Shown: positions 1 through 10,728 of the stretch, in pieces | Layout: every line of letters starts with the position of its first letter | Numbering within the stretch: position 1 is the first letter of the stretch | Assembly: GCF_029962835.1 (NCBI RefSeq) | Contig: NC_080583.1 | Coordinates: forward strand, 3,457,001 to 3,521,000 | DNA from: Magnolia sinica | Taxonomy: Eukaryota > Streptophyta > Magnoliopsida > Magnoliales > Magnoliaceae | DNA: 64,000 nt | Direction of reading: 5' to 3' | Notes under the pieces: model-generated | Database searches by the model: none | Seen by the model: only the letters and a program-made list of their open reading frames with translations | Told to the model about the DNA's origin: nothing | Made by a program: the position numbers and the translations under genes

Positions 1-106
1 CTGGATTGGGTGTATCCCATGTTTTCCAATACCATGTTTGAAATGTATGCAATTAAAAGTAAATCCCGAGATTTCCTTTCAAATTACACTTGAAATTCAC
101 CATCAT
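1..106. other. Host sequence left of the first LTR-like element
   Basis: This short AT-rich stretch ends in ATCAT, which is repeated at 4254-4258 directly after the 107-4253 element. The sequence resumes at 4254 with a GGGATTTGGAAATCCC motif and ends near 4436 with CAAACAAGCCCTAAA, a terminus typical of small hAT or Harbinger-type MITEs. The two flanks were therefore probably one small repeat before the insertion. No gene is visible. Confidence 0.5.
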
Positions 107-1550
107 TGTCACGCCCCAAACTCGGAAACCGGGCTCACAAAATTCCCGATCGCCGAATCTGGCGCCGACAACCTCCGTAGAACCCCATTCTCGGCTCCCA
201 GCGCCCATTCGCCAGGTTCCGATCCTGGGATGCCACAAGGAGGATTTTCAACATCAGTTTGAATTGTAATAAGCATAACCAAAGGCATAACCCACAAACA
301 CAACCAAAAACATTCATCACATTTCCACTATAAACAAAAACTTTACAGGTACAATGAGCATAAGGGAAATACAATGAAGATAGACCAAAACTCCAAAAGA
401 AGATCCGCCACGCGTCCAAGCCTCAGCGCTGCTGCGATCCAACGTCACCTGCACGCAACGGTCGTGCATAAGCTTATAGAAAGCTTAGAGGGTGGTGAAA
501 GTGTATGCTCAAGGTGGTAATACAGCTATGCAGTATCAGAGTAATGCGGAACATGCTGATGAATGCCAAGAATCCCATTAGCCGTACCAAGGCCATGCGG
601 TGCAAGAATGATGTCGGCCATACCAAGGCCATGCAATGTAAAATGCAAGTCAAGCATACAAATCCTCATCTAAGTCCACATGTCAATACGGCTCAAATCT
701 GGAATATCACCGGGGTCTAGTACACTCCAAACCAGATTGCCGCCCCATCGCGCGCAATAAGGTGGATGGAAAAGACCTCACTATCCGCCTGCCAATATCG
801 GGCTCGGCTCCAATAGCGGACCCATTCCTCGAGCGGTCAGACAGCCTAGCATTGCCCCCACTCTCGGGCGGGTAAGGCCGCACCCCCTTCCAACCGACCA
901 CGACACAGTGGAAAGCTCAACCGTCTGGTAATCGGCACTCAGCGCTCATGCATCCACTCGGCCTAGACGTTGGAGCAACCTCCTGGTACCATAAGGGTTT
1001 AGGGACTTTCACCCAGGGGATATCTATCGCACCCCATGTAGAACAATATTTTCGGTATCCAATCTTGCCAACCACGATACGTCTGTGGAGGCTACGACCC
1101 CGATGTCGCTAGGGCGTATAGTAACCATATCACACAATGCGAATGCATGAATCACACTATCCGTCATACAGAGGAATCCTGCGCGTATCATGCGCTCATG
1201 TAGGGCAACACCCTGTACGGAGCCCCTAAACAATCGCCCAAAGGCATATGCTATGATCATCATTTCTCATATCAAGCATACGTATGATGCATATGATCAT
1301 AAATCATGAAATTAAACATACTATATAAGATGGATGATGTACATAACAAAGGTGGGCCTAGACGGCCTATACATAACACGCATGGGCCTAACAATGGGCC
1401 CTAGGGAAAGTCATAATGTGGACATTTAACCACATTATACTTGCAATGTGGACGTCAAACCACCATTGCTCCCAAGGCATATCTCTGACATAAACATTAT
1501 TACATAAATTATGTTAGGATCGTACATTGCAATGGACCTCAGGCACGTCC

Positions 1551-1962
1551 CATTGGGCCTTAATACGTCAAATGGGCCATATCATATGGGCCTTGTATTC
1601 ATCAAGTGGCCACATCACTGGGCCGCACCAATGGGCCTTATATACATTGCAATGGACTATAAACCGTGGGCTTTAGAACGTATCAAATGGGCCTAACCTT
1701 ATGGGCCTTCCATATGTCAAATGGGCCTCGACAGTTGAGCCCCATATATGCATCAATGGGCCTACTCACGTGGGCCTTATATGTATCAAATGGGCCTCGC
1801 CAGTTGGGCCCCATACGTGCATCAAATGGGCCTCAACCTAATAACCACGTTACATCTTAATGGGCCTCGACCCATGGGCCCCTAATACATTAAATGGGCC
1901 TCAACCATGGGCCACAAGTACTGAGGTGGGCCTTACCTATATATCAAGGTGGGCCTCAATCA
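1551..1962. repeat. Degenerate array of about 20 TGGGCC motifs
   Basis: The motif TGGGCC (often AATGGGCCT) recurs about 20 times in 400 bp, with variable spacers often containing TATATRCATCAA or CTCAACC. It reads as a degenerate short-period repeat inside the LTR-like element. TGGGCY is also the core of the plant site II promoter element recognised by TCP factors, but a regulatory role here is only inference. Confidence 0.6.
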
Positions 1963-2081
1963 AGGGCCTCAACATAGGTAAAAAAAAATATATACATAAA
2001 TATAGTATATAATATAGATATAGTATATAATATATATACATATATAATACATAAAATATTATATGAAATATAATATTTTAT

Positions 2082-2082
<1 letters not shown>

Positions 2083-2138
<56 letters not shown>

Positions 2139-2140
2139 TC
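2083..2140. repeat. (AT)n-(CA)n microsatellite
   Basis: A run of alternating AT of about 38 bp passes directly into about 9 CA dinucleotides. It lies within an AT-rich stretch (1980-2082) of repeated TATAATATA words. Confidence 0.9.
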
Positions 2141-2179
2141 ACAGTGGGCCCACACACTCATCACAGTGGGCCCACGCAC

Positions 2180-3080
2180 TCATCAGAGTGGCTCCACGTC
2201 CACCGTCCAGGCGGACGGTGGGAATGAAACACATACATCAATGTGGGCTCCATGTGGGGCCCACCGCAAGGTTTCTAGGCCATCCGACCCGTTGACAAGG
2301 CCGAGTGGGCCTAAATAGAGGGTGGGAGAAATTTTCACCCTGATCCAAAACTTCTGTGGACCCCAAATGGGTTTCAAAGGTAAATGTTCGATTCCACTGT
2401 TTCACATGGTGTGGGCCACCTGAGTCTTGGATCGAGCTGATTTTTGGGGTGGGCCCATGTCAGGTCGGGGCCCACCATATGAACGGTTTGACAACATATA
2501 AACATCGGGTGGGGCCACGGCTACGCGTGGTGGTCAGATTGCCCGTCCGCCGTCGCAGGCAGCTGGCGCGCTGCTTGCACAAGCAGCGCGTTTTTTTTGT
2601 TTTTTTTTTTTATATATATTTTTTTGTTTTGTAATACCCCGAATATGTGCTACACATGTGGTGAATCCACACCGTCCAGCGTTCTTCCATGGCTCACCAC
2701 GAGCAGAACAAGTCCAATATTGGACATATTTCAATGTACAACCACTCAAGGAAGTTTTCAATGGCGAAAACCACCATTTGCTACGGTATGGCCCGCCTGA
2801 AAGTCTGATGGATCGTATCTTTCAGGTCAACGGCTAAAAAGAGCTTGGGAAGGGAATGGATGGTGTGGATTTAATACATACATCAAGGTGGGGCCTACAT
2901 GAATAGGCCACCCCAAAACTTTGGAAAAAGTTGATATTTGTGTTTTTCCCATTTACACGTCCAGCGTCCAGGGACGACGCTGGACGGTCTGGACATTTGA
3001 GGTGGGCCTGTTCAGGTGGGCCACCACTGATGAGTGGTGTGGGTAGTACACATATAAGGTGGGCCCCACTCAAAGAAAAT
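2180..3080. mobile_element. Fragments of the GTGGGCCCACC MITE superfamily
   Basis: The stretch has the diagnostic words of the window's commonest repeat: CACCGTCCA, GAAACACATACATCAATGTGGG, ATCCAAAACTTCTGTGG and GGTGTGGGCCACCTGAG. At least two incomplete copies are present, divided near 2580-2640 by a T-rich run. They are internal to the 107-4253 element. No terminal inverted repeat or target duplication could be fixed. Confidence 0.55.
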
Positions 3081-3844
3081 GCTTACTACATAGTGGGGTC
3101 CATTCAAGTGGCCATACAACCTCACCATCATACCACAAAATAAAAATAAAAATAAAATAAAATAAAAATAAAATAAAAAGGGAGAGATATAGAGAGTGAG
3201 ACCGTGTGATGGAGGGACCCCGGCACTATGGGCCCTCCCTTGCACTAAATCATACATCAAGTGGGTCCCCTTTTATGTGGCCCATGAAAATTAAATCCAA
3301 CGGTGGAGATCCCTTCTCCACCAAATTAAGCGGTCTAGATGACCCTAATTATACAAGAAGATAAACATCATGATGGGGTCCATGGAGGATGGCCCCGTCA
3401 TGGAATGATCATGATGATCCAAGTGGGCCATCGGCCACATCTTAGGGTCCAAAGCGAGATCCAAACCATTGATCGGTTGGCCTCACTTGGCCCATCTTAA
3501 AAACATCAAAAACTATCCTATCCAACACCCACCACTTGATCTTCTTGCTCCCTTGGCTTCCTTAGCTCCTTGTGCTACTCTTTGATGGAGGAAGATGGGA
3601 AATGGATGGTTGAGATGAGAGATGAAGGGGTGGGAAAGGTGGGCCACACAAGTAGTTTGGGAGAAATGGGAGAGGGTCTCATACGTATGGATTTTTTATT
3701 TTTTTATTTTTTTTGCTTGAAAGAAATATGAAGGAATAAAGGAGAGAGGGAGAGATAAGAGAGAGGGAGAGTAGCTTAGGTAGGTAATGATGAGTTGTAA
3801 GAGAGGGTGGCTAGCATTAAATGCTTGTAAGAGGAATAGGGGTA

Positions 3845-3932
3845 GGTAGGGTGGCTATAGCTAGGGTAGGGTGGCTATAGCTAGGGTAGGGTGGCTATAG
3901 CTAGGGTAGGGTGACTATAGCTAGGGTAGGGT
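3845..3932. repeat. 20-bp tandem repeat, about 4.5 copies
   Basis: The unit GGTAGGGTGGCTATAGCTAG is repeated head to tail with a single G-to-A change in the fourth copy. It lies within the LTR-like element, 3' of a purine-rich GAGAGGGAGAG tract. The near-perfect copies suggest recent expansion. Confidence 0.9.
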
Positions 3933-4253
3933 GATGACATCATTCTCATAATTTCCTAGAGATTAGTGCCACATGGAATAGGTGGGCCCCGCAATACGCG
4001 GTCCACGGTCATAATAATGCATAGTCCCCAACTTATGATCTAAGCGTCGGTTTTACGCACAAGACGCGGCGTTGGAATCGCAGCGACGGAGCGGTCGCTA
4101 TGATACAACTTTCGGATCAAGCCGTCATCGGTGCGCGGAACCTGACCTAGGATCGTGTGCAAACACCGGATATGGTACGAAGGTTGACGGAATTTTGACC
4201 GGAAGGACCGCGGAAGCCAACGGAACAGTAAGGATTAGGACACGGGTCTTACA

Positions 4254-4440
4254 ATCATGGGATTTGGAAATCCCATCTCACACTTTCTAACACAAGGCTC
4301 ATTTTCCAAAGTCTATAAAATTAATTTTAATCCCATCCCACACTCCTTCCAAACATGCCATTTCCAATCCCAAGGTGGGATTAGCAATGTAATCTCATTT
4401 AATACAACTTAATACCATTGGCCAAACAAGCCCTAAATGT
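4254..4440. mobile_element. Right half of a small MITE split by the 107-4253 insertion
   Basis: It starts with the ATCAT target duplication and continues with repeated AATCCCATCTCACAC / AATCCCATCCCACAC words. It ends GGCCAAACAAGCCCTAA, the complement of the GGGCTTGTTTGGCC terminus typical of several plant MITE families. The left half would be the end of 1-106. Confidence 0.4.
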
Positions 4441-4487
4441 CTTGTCCCACTATCGAGGTTGGCTGCTAGATCGGTACACTACCTATG

Positions 4488-4748
4488 ACTACAGTTATAA
4501 TCCGTAGCCATAGGTCTACGGTCATTACTCGATGTTAGTTATTGATACTATCTATCATTTCTCGATATTATCGATGACTTATGCTCGATACTATTGAGCC
4601 ATTCTCGATAATATCGAAAATTCATCTATTTTTTGAGTTTTGTTGCTGGACAATTTGGCATTCATCTTCGATATTATCGAATTATGGTCGATATTATTGA
4701 CAATCTATGGTTACGGTTATAATCCGTAGCCATAGGCCTGCGGTCATT
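4488..4748. repeat. TCGATA palindrome cluster between two ~40-bp direct repeats
   Basis: Two direct copies of a segment containing TTATAATCCGTAGCCATAGG (near 4493-4530 and 4711-4748) flank about 180 bp. The flanked stretch is rich in near-palindromes such as CTCGATATTATCGA, TCGATAATATCGA and TCGATATTATCGAA. A related CCGTAGCCATAGG word recurs near 20350. The layout looks like a small transposon or satellite seed. No coding potential is seen. Confidence 0.6.
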
Positions 4749-4782
4749 TTCTCCTCTCTTTTCCCCAGAAGTACTATTAGTT

Positions 4783-5443
4783 TATCAACTTTCTTCTTCA
4801 CACCTGACACAAAAATAAATAAATAAATAAAACAAAACAAAACAAAAAAAGAAGAAGAAGAAGAAGAAAGAAAGAAAGAAATGAAGAAACAAAGCATTAG
4901 GACACCATAGAGAATAAAACACCTTTAAAGACTTGCTAGGAACACACTTTAGTTTGAGACATACAGTTCAGACAGTGGAAGATATATTAGCATCTAAAGG
5001 CTAGGTCCACTATTAGGACCATCTAGTATTTCCTTTTGGACATATTCATATTTCTCATTGCTCCCATTTAACCATTCTTGAAACTCAAATGTGTCATTGA
5101 GTTTTATTTTAAAGAATCACCTAATGCCTATTATAGTGCCTTTCTAACAAATCAAAGAGGCAACAATACAACAGTTCAAATGTACACCTTTGTTTTCTTT
5201 TTGAAACCATAGGAAATTTGAGTCCACTCCTTCAATGCAGACATTACTTTATCAACTTTCTTCTTCACACCTGATGCAAAAATAAATAAATAAATAAATA
5301 ACACCCAGATCCATGGCTCAACTGGTAGACTGAGTGGAGATACCTCGTTTCAACACTTGAGGTCTTGGTATCGATCCCTAGTGGGGGTGGCTAACATCGA
5401 GTGTGTGTATTGACATGGTGTCTACTAACAAGCTAACCCAAAA

Positions 5444-5474
<31 letters not shown>

Positions 5475-5510
5475 GGACACCATAGAGAATGTAACCTTTA
5501 ATATGAAAAG
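4783..5510. repeat. Direct duplication of a TTTATCAACTTTC...ATTAGGACACCATAGAG segment
   Basis: Copy 1 (about 4783-4920) and copy 2 (about 5247-5490) both start TTTATCAACTTTCTTCTTCACACCTGA, run through AAATAAATAAATAA and end ATTAGGACACCATAGAGAAT. In copy 2 a SINE occupies the A-rich middle, while copy 1 has only A-rich sequence there. Copy 1 therefore acts as an empty site. The sequence between the copies has no recognisable gene. Confidence 0.7.
5303..5446 (+). mobile_element. tRNA-derived SINE, copy 1
   Basis: It starts CACCCAGATCCATGGCTCAAC. A pol III A-box-like TGGCTCAACTGGTAGA and a B-box-like GGTATCGATCCC lie about 45 bp apart, as in tRNA genes. A GTGGGGGTGGCTAAC segment and a 3' AACAAGCTAACCCAAAAAGAGAG tail follow. 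The same architecture recurs at 16161-16308 (minus), 31329 and 31514, so this is a dispersed SINE family, not a tRNA gene. A (GA)n run follows the tail. Confidence 0.8.
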
Positions 5511-5720
5511 TTCCAAATTTATGCCATAGAGATTTTTAATCTGGAGTTTGAAGCTCTAGTTACCTATGCAAATGGAAGAACGCCAAAAAATTACCTTTAC
5601 AACAACTTTTTTCGCCATCATGCATGTGAGCAACATGAACCTTTGCGAGGGAAGCACTTGCTAGTGGAACAAGATCAAACTCAACAAAAATCTATTTCAT
5701 AAAAAGATTGCTTCATTCAG

Positions 5721-6188
5721 TTGGCAAGTTTTGCACCAATTGAGCATTTAATCAATCTATAAAACTACTCTTCACAACAAAAAAGAAGGAAAAAAAATCA
5801 AAGACAAGAATAGGGAAGTTTTGGCTGTATATTTTGGTGAGAAAAAAATATTAACGATGAAAATGGATAATAGAGTTGGCAAGTTTTGCACCAATTGAGC
5901 ATTTAATCAATCTATAAAACTACTTTTCACAACAAAAAAGAAGGAAAAAAAAATCAAAGACAAGAACAGGGAAGTTTTGGCTGTGTATTTTGGTGAGAAA
6001 AAAATATTAACGATGAAAATGGATAATAGAGTTGGCAAGTTTTGCACCAATTGAGCATTTAATCAATCTATAAAAACTACTCTTCACAACAAAAAAGAAG
6101 GAAAAAAAATCAAAGACAAGAACAGGGAAGTTTTGGCTGTGTATTTTGGTGAGAAAAAAATATTAACGATGAAAATGGATAATAGAGT
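5721..6188. repeat. Three tandem copies of a ~156-bp unit
   Basis: The unit begins TTGGCAAGTTTTGCACCAAT and ends AAAATGGATAATAGAG. Copies lie at about 5721-5875, 5876-6031 and 6032-6188. They differ by a handful of bases, so amplification is recent. No open frame spans a unit, and I recognise no known satellite. Confidence 0.9.
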
Positions 6189-6526
6189 TTGGGAAAAGAT
6201 TTTTCAAAGAGCTGGGTCATATTTTATCCGAGCTAAAGTATATTTTGTTAGACTGCTTTCAGTCAATTCTCTTTACTCTGTACCAAGCAAAGGGGCAAAC
6301 TAGAAAATGATTGATTGTTGATTATATGATTGAAATGGTTATTTTAGAGTTAAAGATAGTTACTTCTCCTATACCATCTATCACTTGCAACTGCAACTGC
6401 AGCTATGGCATGATTTCGGGACTCGATTATGTTAAAATCAAAACAAATGTTAGGTCTAGGAAGAGTATATAAAAAGTAGGATTGATCCAAGGTTAGAAGA
6501 ACCCAATCAGTTACATCTTAAATTCC
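6189..6526. other. Unassigned AT-rich sequence
   Basis: Nothing recognisable was found: no long open frame, terminal repeat or family motif. It links the 156-bp triplication to the first minisatellite block. Confidence 0.6.
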
Positions 6527-7106
6527 AAACATGAAATTCAGCGTGGCAAACATGAAATTAAGCAGGCAAACTAGAAATTGAGTGGGGCAAACATAAAATT
6601 GAGCGGGAGCAAACATGAAATTAAGCGGGGCAAACTGAAAATTCAGCGAGGCAAACATGAAATTAAGTGGGGCAAACTTGAATTTCAGCGGGGCAAACAT
6701 GAAATTCAGCGGGCAAACATGAAGTTGAGTGGGGTAAACATGAAATTGAGCGGGGCAAGCATGAAATTGAGCAAGGCAAACATGAAATTCAGTGGGGCAA
6801 ATATGAAATTCAGCGGGGTAAACTGAAAATTCAGCGGGGCAAACATGAAATTAAGCGGGGCAAACTTGAATTTCAGCGGGGCAAACATGAAATTCAGCGG
6901 GGCAAACATGAAATTCAATGGGGCAAGCTTAAATTTCAGCGGGGCAAACATGAAATTGAGCGGGGCAAATTAGAAATTGAGCAGGGCAAACGTGAAATTG
7001 AGCGGGGCAAACATGAAATTGAGCGAAGCAAACTGGAAATTTAGCGGGGCAAACATGAAATTAAGCGGGGCAAACATGAAATTCAGCAGAGCAAACTGAA
7101 AATTCC
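6527..7106. repeat. 21-bp minisatellite, block 1
   Basis: About 27 degenerate copies of GGGGCAAACATGAAATTGAGC run head to tail. Variants alternate GAAATTGAGC / GAAATTCAGC and CAAACATG / CAAACTAG / CAAACTTG. Because 21 bp equals seven codons, stop-free frames of up to about 80 residues arise on both strands with a repeating seven-residue pattern. These are a by-product of the period, not genes. Confidence 0.92.
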
Positions 7107-8070
7107 TCAATTCCCTCGCTCAATTCCTAGCTTCCCTCACTAAATTTTGAGCTTGCCTCATTAATAATGTGAGAGCTACAATTCTAAGAGATCGGAATCT
7201 CCGAATAATACATGAAGGAAAATCTCCCCAAATGAACATCTCAATCAATTTATCTCCCTCTTTATAACATATTTTGTTATGAAACGAAAACTTCACCTTG
7301 GTTAACTAACAACACCAATAGCAAGAGTGGCATTATGTTGAAAGATTGGGATGTAATGGTTTTGATTTACAGGTTATTCATGTCAATTACAGCCAACAAG
7401 GCAACAAGGACCCCTTGATTTTTATTTACAAATGGCCACATTTTTTCTTCACATGCTTTTAAGGAAAAATGGATCTACACAATTCAGGAGCTTTATACCA
7501 TCTTATTGCAATATAATCCTGTAAGCAATGGAAATGGAAAACCATGAATATGCATGATACTAAGAAGAGCGTATATGGTTAGAGAGAAATAGGAAAGCTG
7601 AAATTAAATAATAAGAATCTCATTGTCTCCTTTGCAATTCAGTTTCCAGATGCATGCATGATTGCATCAAACACACTACATACAATGGATGAGTTGCCAT
7701 AACAAGACTTGAATTATATTTTAAATTAGTGAAGTGCAACTCCTAAGACTAACACCAAACTAGGCCAGCCCATAACCAAAATGTCTAACAAAAGTAGAAA
7801 AATATTAGATGATAAGTACTAGAATTAAACCTGGTCAACTTTTCAAAACCTTACCAGTGCATAAGTTCATAGACATCTAAGAGAATCATCAAACAAAAAC
7901 TCATGACAGCAACAATAGTGATTTGGGCAGAAGAAATGGAACCTCTTAGTGAGATACAAAAGAAAATTTCATCACAAGCATCATAACCTTGTCTATTCTT
8001 ATATGAAAGCAACTTTACTATTACAAAATGCAAAGTAGAGATGAAAAGATAGTCTTCTTATCAATTGCCC
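7107..8070. other. Spacer between minisatellite blocks 1 and 2
   Basis: This AT-rich sequence has no gene, no organellar sequence that I recognise and no terminal repeats. Its first 40 bp (CTCAATTCCCTCGCTCAATTCC...) read like reverse-orientation, degenerate minisatellite units, a faint inversion at the block edge. Confidence 0.5.
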
Positions 8071-8380
8071 CATCGGAAATTGAGCGGGGGAAAACGTGAA
8101 ATTCAGTGGGGCAAACTAGAATTTAAGCAGGGCAAACTAAAAATTGAGCGGGAAAAACATGAAATTTAGCGGAGGAAACATGAAATTAAGCAGGGCAAAC
8201 TAGAATTTGAGCAGGGCAAATTGAAAATTGAACGGGGCAAGCATGAAATTTAATAGGGGAAACATAAAATTCAGCGAGGTAAACTAGAAATTGAGCTGGG
8301 TAAACATGAAATTGAGTGGGGCAAGTATGAAATTGAGCGGGGCAATCATGAAATTCAGTGGGGGGAAACTGGAAATTCAG
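8071..8380. repeat. 21-bp minisatellite, block 2
   Basis: About 14 units of the same GGGCAAACATGAAATTGAGC family, more diverged than block 1 and with several GGGGGAAAC variants. A 100-residue minus-strand frame across 8186-8488 is again a product of the 21-bp period. Confidence 0.9.
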
Positions 8381-8828
8381 GTCCCTTGAAATTGTAATCG
8401 GTTCTTCGATCTTAATGAGAAGCTCTATAAATAGAGCCCTTATAAATTCAGGTTCCCTGAAATTGCAATCGCTTCCCCTTGATCTCAAATACTAGATCAC
8501 CTTTGTATCTTACAAAAAGAATGTGAAATAAAGCCCTTATAAATCTAAAGGATGTAACATGCAATAGAAACGAGAAATGGGATTGTCTAAACAAATTTAA
8601 CGACTATCGTGCTTCTCCACTCCACCCTTCACCTTGTCAGACCACCATGTTAGTGTACACCTAGATGTTGGGTTGGAGATTACGGCAGAATATTCGTCGC
8701 CTGCAGAGATGAATTGAAAAACATATCAAACATATAATTCACAAGATAAACGTAGTGGACAAAATCAGACATAATTGAAAACAATGTAGCATTTCATTAA
8801 TTTGAACAAGTTTCATATGAAATAGAGA
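8381..8828. other. Spacer with an internal ~66-bp duplication
   Basis: The words CCCTTGAAATTGTAATCG...AGAGCCCTTATAAAT (8393 on) and CCCTGAAATTGCAATCG...AAGCCCTTATAAAT (8455 on) are a short degenerate direct duplication. The rest is unassigned. Confidence 0.45.
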
Positions 8829-8985
8829 TAGAAATTGAGAGGGGAAATACTGAAAATTGTGCGAGACAAACTATCAACATAAGCGAGACAAACTATAAGT
8901 AGATCGGGGCAAACATGAAATTGAGCAGGGCAAACTGGATATTGAACAGGGTAAGCTAGATATTCAATGGGGCAAACTACCAAAA
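8829..8985. repeat. 21-bp minisatellite, block 3 (degenerate)
   Basis: Six or seven strongly diverged units (GGGGCAAACATGAAATTGAGC, GGGTAAGCTAGATATTCAAT and similar) end at ATGGGGCAAACTACC, directly against the plastid-derived segment. Confidence 0.8.
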
Positions 8986-9687
8986 ATTCAATGTGTAATC
9001 TCAGCATTTAATGTGTATTCTTAATTAATCTCATTTTTCAATTATTCTACCGTAGCATTTTACTAAGTTCAACGTTAGCCAGATTAGTGAACATTTATAT
9101 GTTTCGATGCAACAAGAAGATGTTATTTGTAACTAGTTTTGTTGGTTGGTTAATTAGTCACATTTTCTTCATGAAATGGGTTGGATTCGTATTATTTTGG
9201 ATACGGCAAAAATAATTCTATTAGATATAATGTACTTATTCAATCTAATAAGTACCTTGTGTCAGAATTGAGAAAGTCCATCCCTCGAATCTTTAGTATT
9301 CTTTTATTTATCACCCGTGTCTACTATTTAGGCAGAATACTGTCGCCTATTGTCACTAAGAATCTGAAACAAACCTCAAAAACAGAAGAATTTGGGGAAA
9401 GTGCGAAAGAAACAGACATAGAAATAGAAACAACTTGCAAAACGATGGGGACTAAACAGTGACAAGAGGCATCCACGAAAGAAGACCCTTCCCTTTGTTC
9501 GGAAGAAAATATAGATTCAGACAAACTATATGGGAATCAAGGGTTTTAAGAAAATTGGAAGTTGGAAATACTTAAAGAGAATAGAGACCTCTTCTTGATT
9601 GAAAAACCTCTTGTGACTCTTCTTTTCAACTATAAACGATGGAATTGTCCATTACGATATATAAAAAATGATCTCTTTGAGAAAACA
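8986..9687 (+). pseudogene. ycf1: Nuclear plastid DNA insert (NUPT): fragment of ycf1/TIC214
   Basis: The plus strand carries broken but recognisable plastid Ycf1 (Tic214) reading. Around 9060-9180 it reads like the Ycf1 membrane region (FVGWL, then FMKWVG). At 9181-9462 it continues [22 protein letters not shown] and [16 protein letters not shown]. Near 9600-9680 it reads [15 protein letters not shown] then [12 protein letters not shown]. In intact plastids ycf1 encodes a TIC-associated protein. Stops and frame changes interrupt this copy, and part of the acidic region is missing between about 9540 and 9560, so it is non-functional. It is bounded on both sides by 21-bp minisatellite blocks. 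I identified it from family knowledge, not a search. Confidence 0.88.
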
Positions 9688-10195
9688 TTGAGCGGGGCAA
9701 ACTAGAAAATTGATCAAGGGAAACATGAAATTTAGCGGGGGAAACATGCAATTCAGCTAGGAAAACATGAAATTGAGCGGGGCAAACTTGAGTTTCAGCG
9801 GGGGAAATATGAAATTGAGCAGGGCAAATTAGAAATTCAACGGGACAAACGTGAAATTTAGCGGGGCAAACTAGAAAATCAGTGGGACAAACGTGAAATT
9901 AAGTGGGGCAAACTAGAAATTCAACAGAGCAAACTGGAAAATCAGCGGGGCAAACATGAAATTGAGCGGGGGAACTAGAAAATCAGCGAGGCAAACTAGA
10001 AAATTAGCGGGGCAAACATGAAATTGACTGCGGCAAACATGAAATTGAGTGGGGCAAACTAGAAAATCGGCAGGGCAAACTAGGAAATCAACGGGGCAAA
10101 CTAGGAAATCAGTGAGGCAAACATGAAATTGAGCAGAGCAAACATGAAATTTAGCGGGGCAAACTAGAAAATTAGCAGGGGAAACTTAACAGATA
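9688..10195. repeat. 21-bp minisatellite, block 4
   Basis: About 24 units, starting ATTGAGCGGGGCAAACTAG immediately after the ycf1 segment. GAAAATCAGCGGGGCAAAC variants are commoner here than in blocks 1-2, so each block has its own variant mix. Confidence 0.92.
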
Positions 10196-10640
10196 ATTTC
10201 ATGGCTTGAGCCCAAAAATCTAAACGTATCCAATGTTCAAATGGACCACACTACATGAAAATTTTAAATTGAACTTCTCATGTTGACCATTTCTTAAGGG
10301 CCATAGAAGTTTTGGATCAACCTTATAATTGTGTTTTCTATTAATCCATGTCTATATGATCTTATGAATAGGTTTGATAACAAACAAACATCACTGTTGG
10401 GCCCATTATGGTTTCAACGATGGAAATCATTATGCCCACTGTTTTCCATGGTATGATCCACTTGATCTTTTGATATGCTTCAATTTGGGGCTAAACCGCT
10501 AAAACTAGATGGAAGAACGGATGGACGGCGTGGATGTACTACATACATTCAATGTGGGCCCATCTGAGTTTACTTAGTACAATGGGAACGTACTGACTAA
10601 CTCAGTACGCAATCTAATTATGCTTGCTACGCCCCATAAT
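10196..10640. mobile_element. GTGGGCCCACC-family MITE between minisatellite blocks
   Basis: The usual internal order of this family is visible: GGCTTGAGCCCAAAAATC, ATGGACCACACTACATG, GTTTTGGATCAACC, CGGATGGACGGCGTGGATGTACTACATACATTCAATGTGGGCCC. The right end reads GTACTGACTAACTCAGTACGCAATC. A second partial copy of its right half is at 11213-11324 plus 11864-11900, after block 5. Confidence 0.6.
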
Positions 10641-10728
10641 GATGCTTTATTTGTAATACATCATGTTCATCGGATTATGTAATACCCCTCTGTTTTCATC
10701 GGATTATGTATACACCAAAACCCCATAT

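Larger units (their letters stand above)
107..4253. mobile_element. 4.1-kb LTR-like element (probable solo LTR) with 5-bp TSD
   Basis: The element begins TGTCACGCCCC and ends GGTCTTACA, so it has TG...CA ends. It is bounded by the perfect 5-bp direct repeat ATCAT at 102-106 and 4254-4258. Such ends, the 5-bp target duplication and the 3-4 kb size fit a solo LTR of a large plant Ty3/gypsy element. No primer-binding site, polypurine tract or gag/pol frame was seen inside, so a non-autonomous LTR element cannot be excluded. Inside are a TGGGCC-rich array, a TA/CA microsatellite, MITE-like fragments and a 20-bp tandem repeat. Its 5' end differs from those of the LTR-like elements at 23381 and 60051, so it is a separate family. 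Confidence 0.65.

Noticed and set aside
5315..5400. A tRNA gene
   Set aside because: A- and B-box-like motifs exist, but there is no cloverleaf, and the same segment recurs with a SINE tail at other sites.
6527..7106. CRISPR-like array
   Set aside because: Units are contiguous with no unique spacers and are degenerate; the window is plant nuclear DNA.
9181..9462. A 93-residue nuclear membrane-protein gene
   Set aside because: The sequence is plastid Ycf1; the flanks continue Ycf1 in other frames with stops, so it is an organellar insert.
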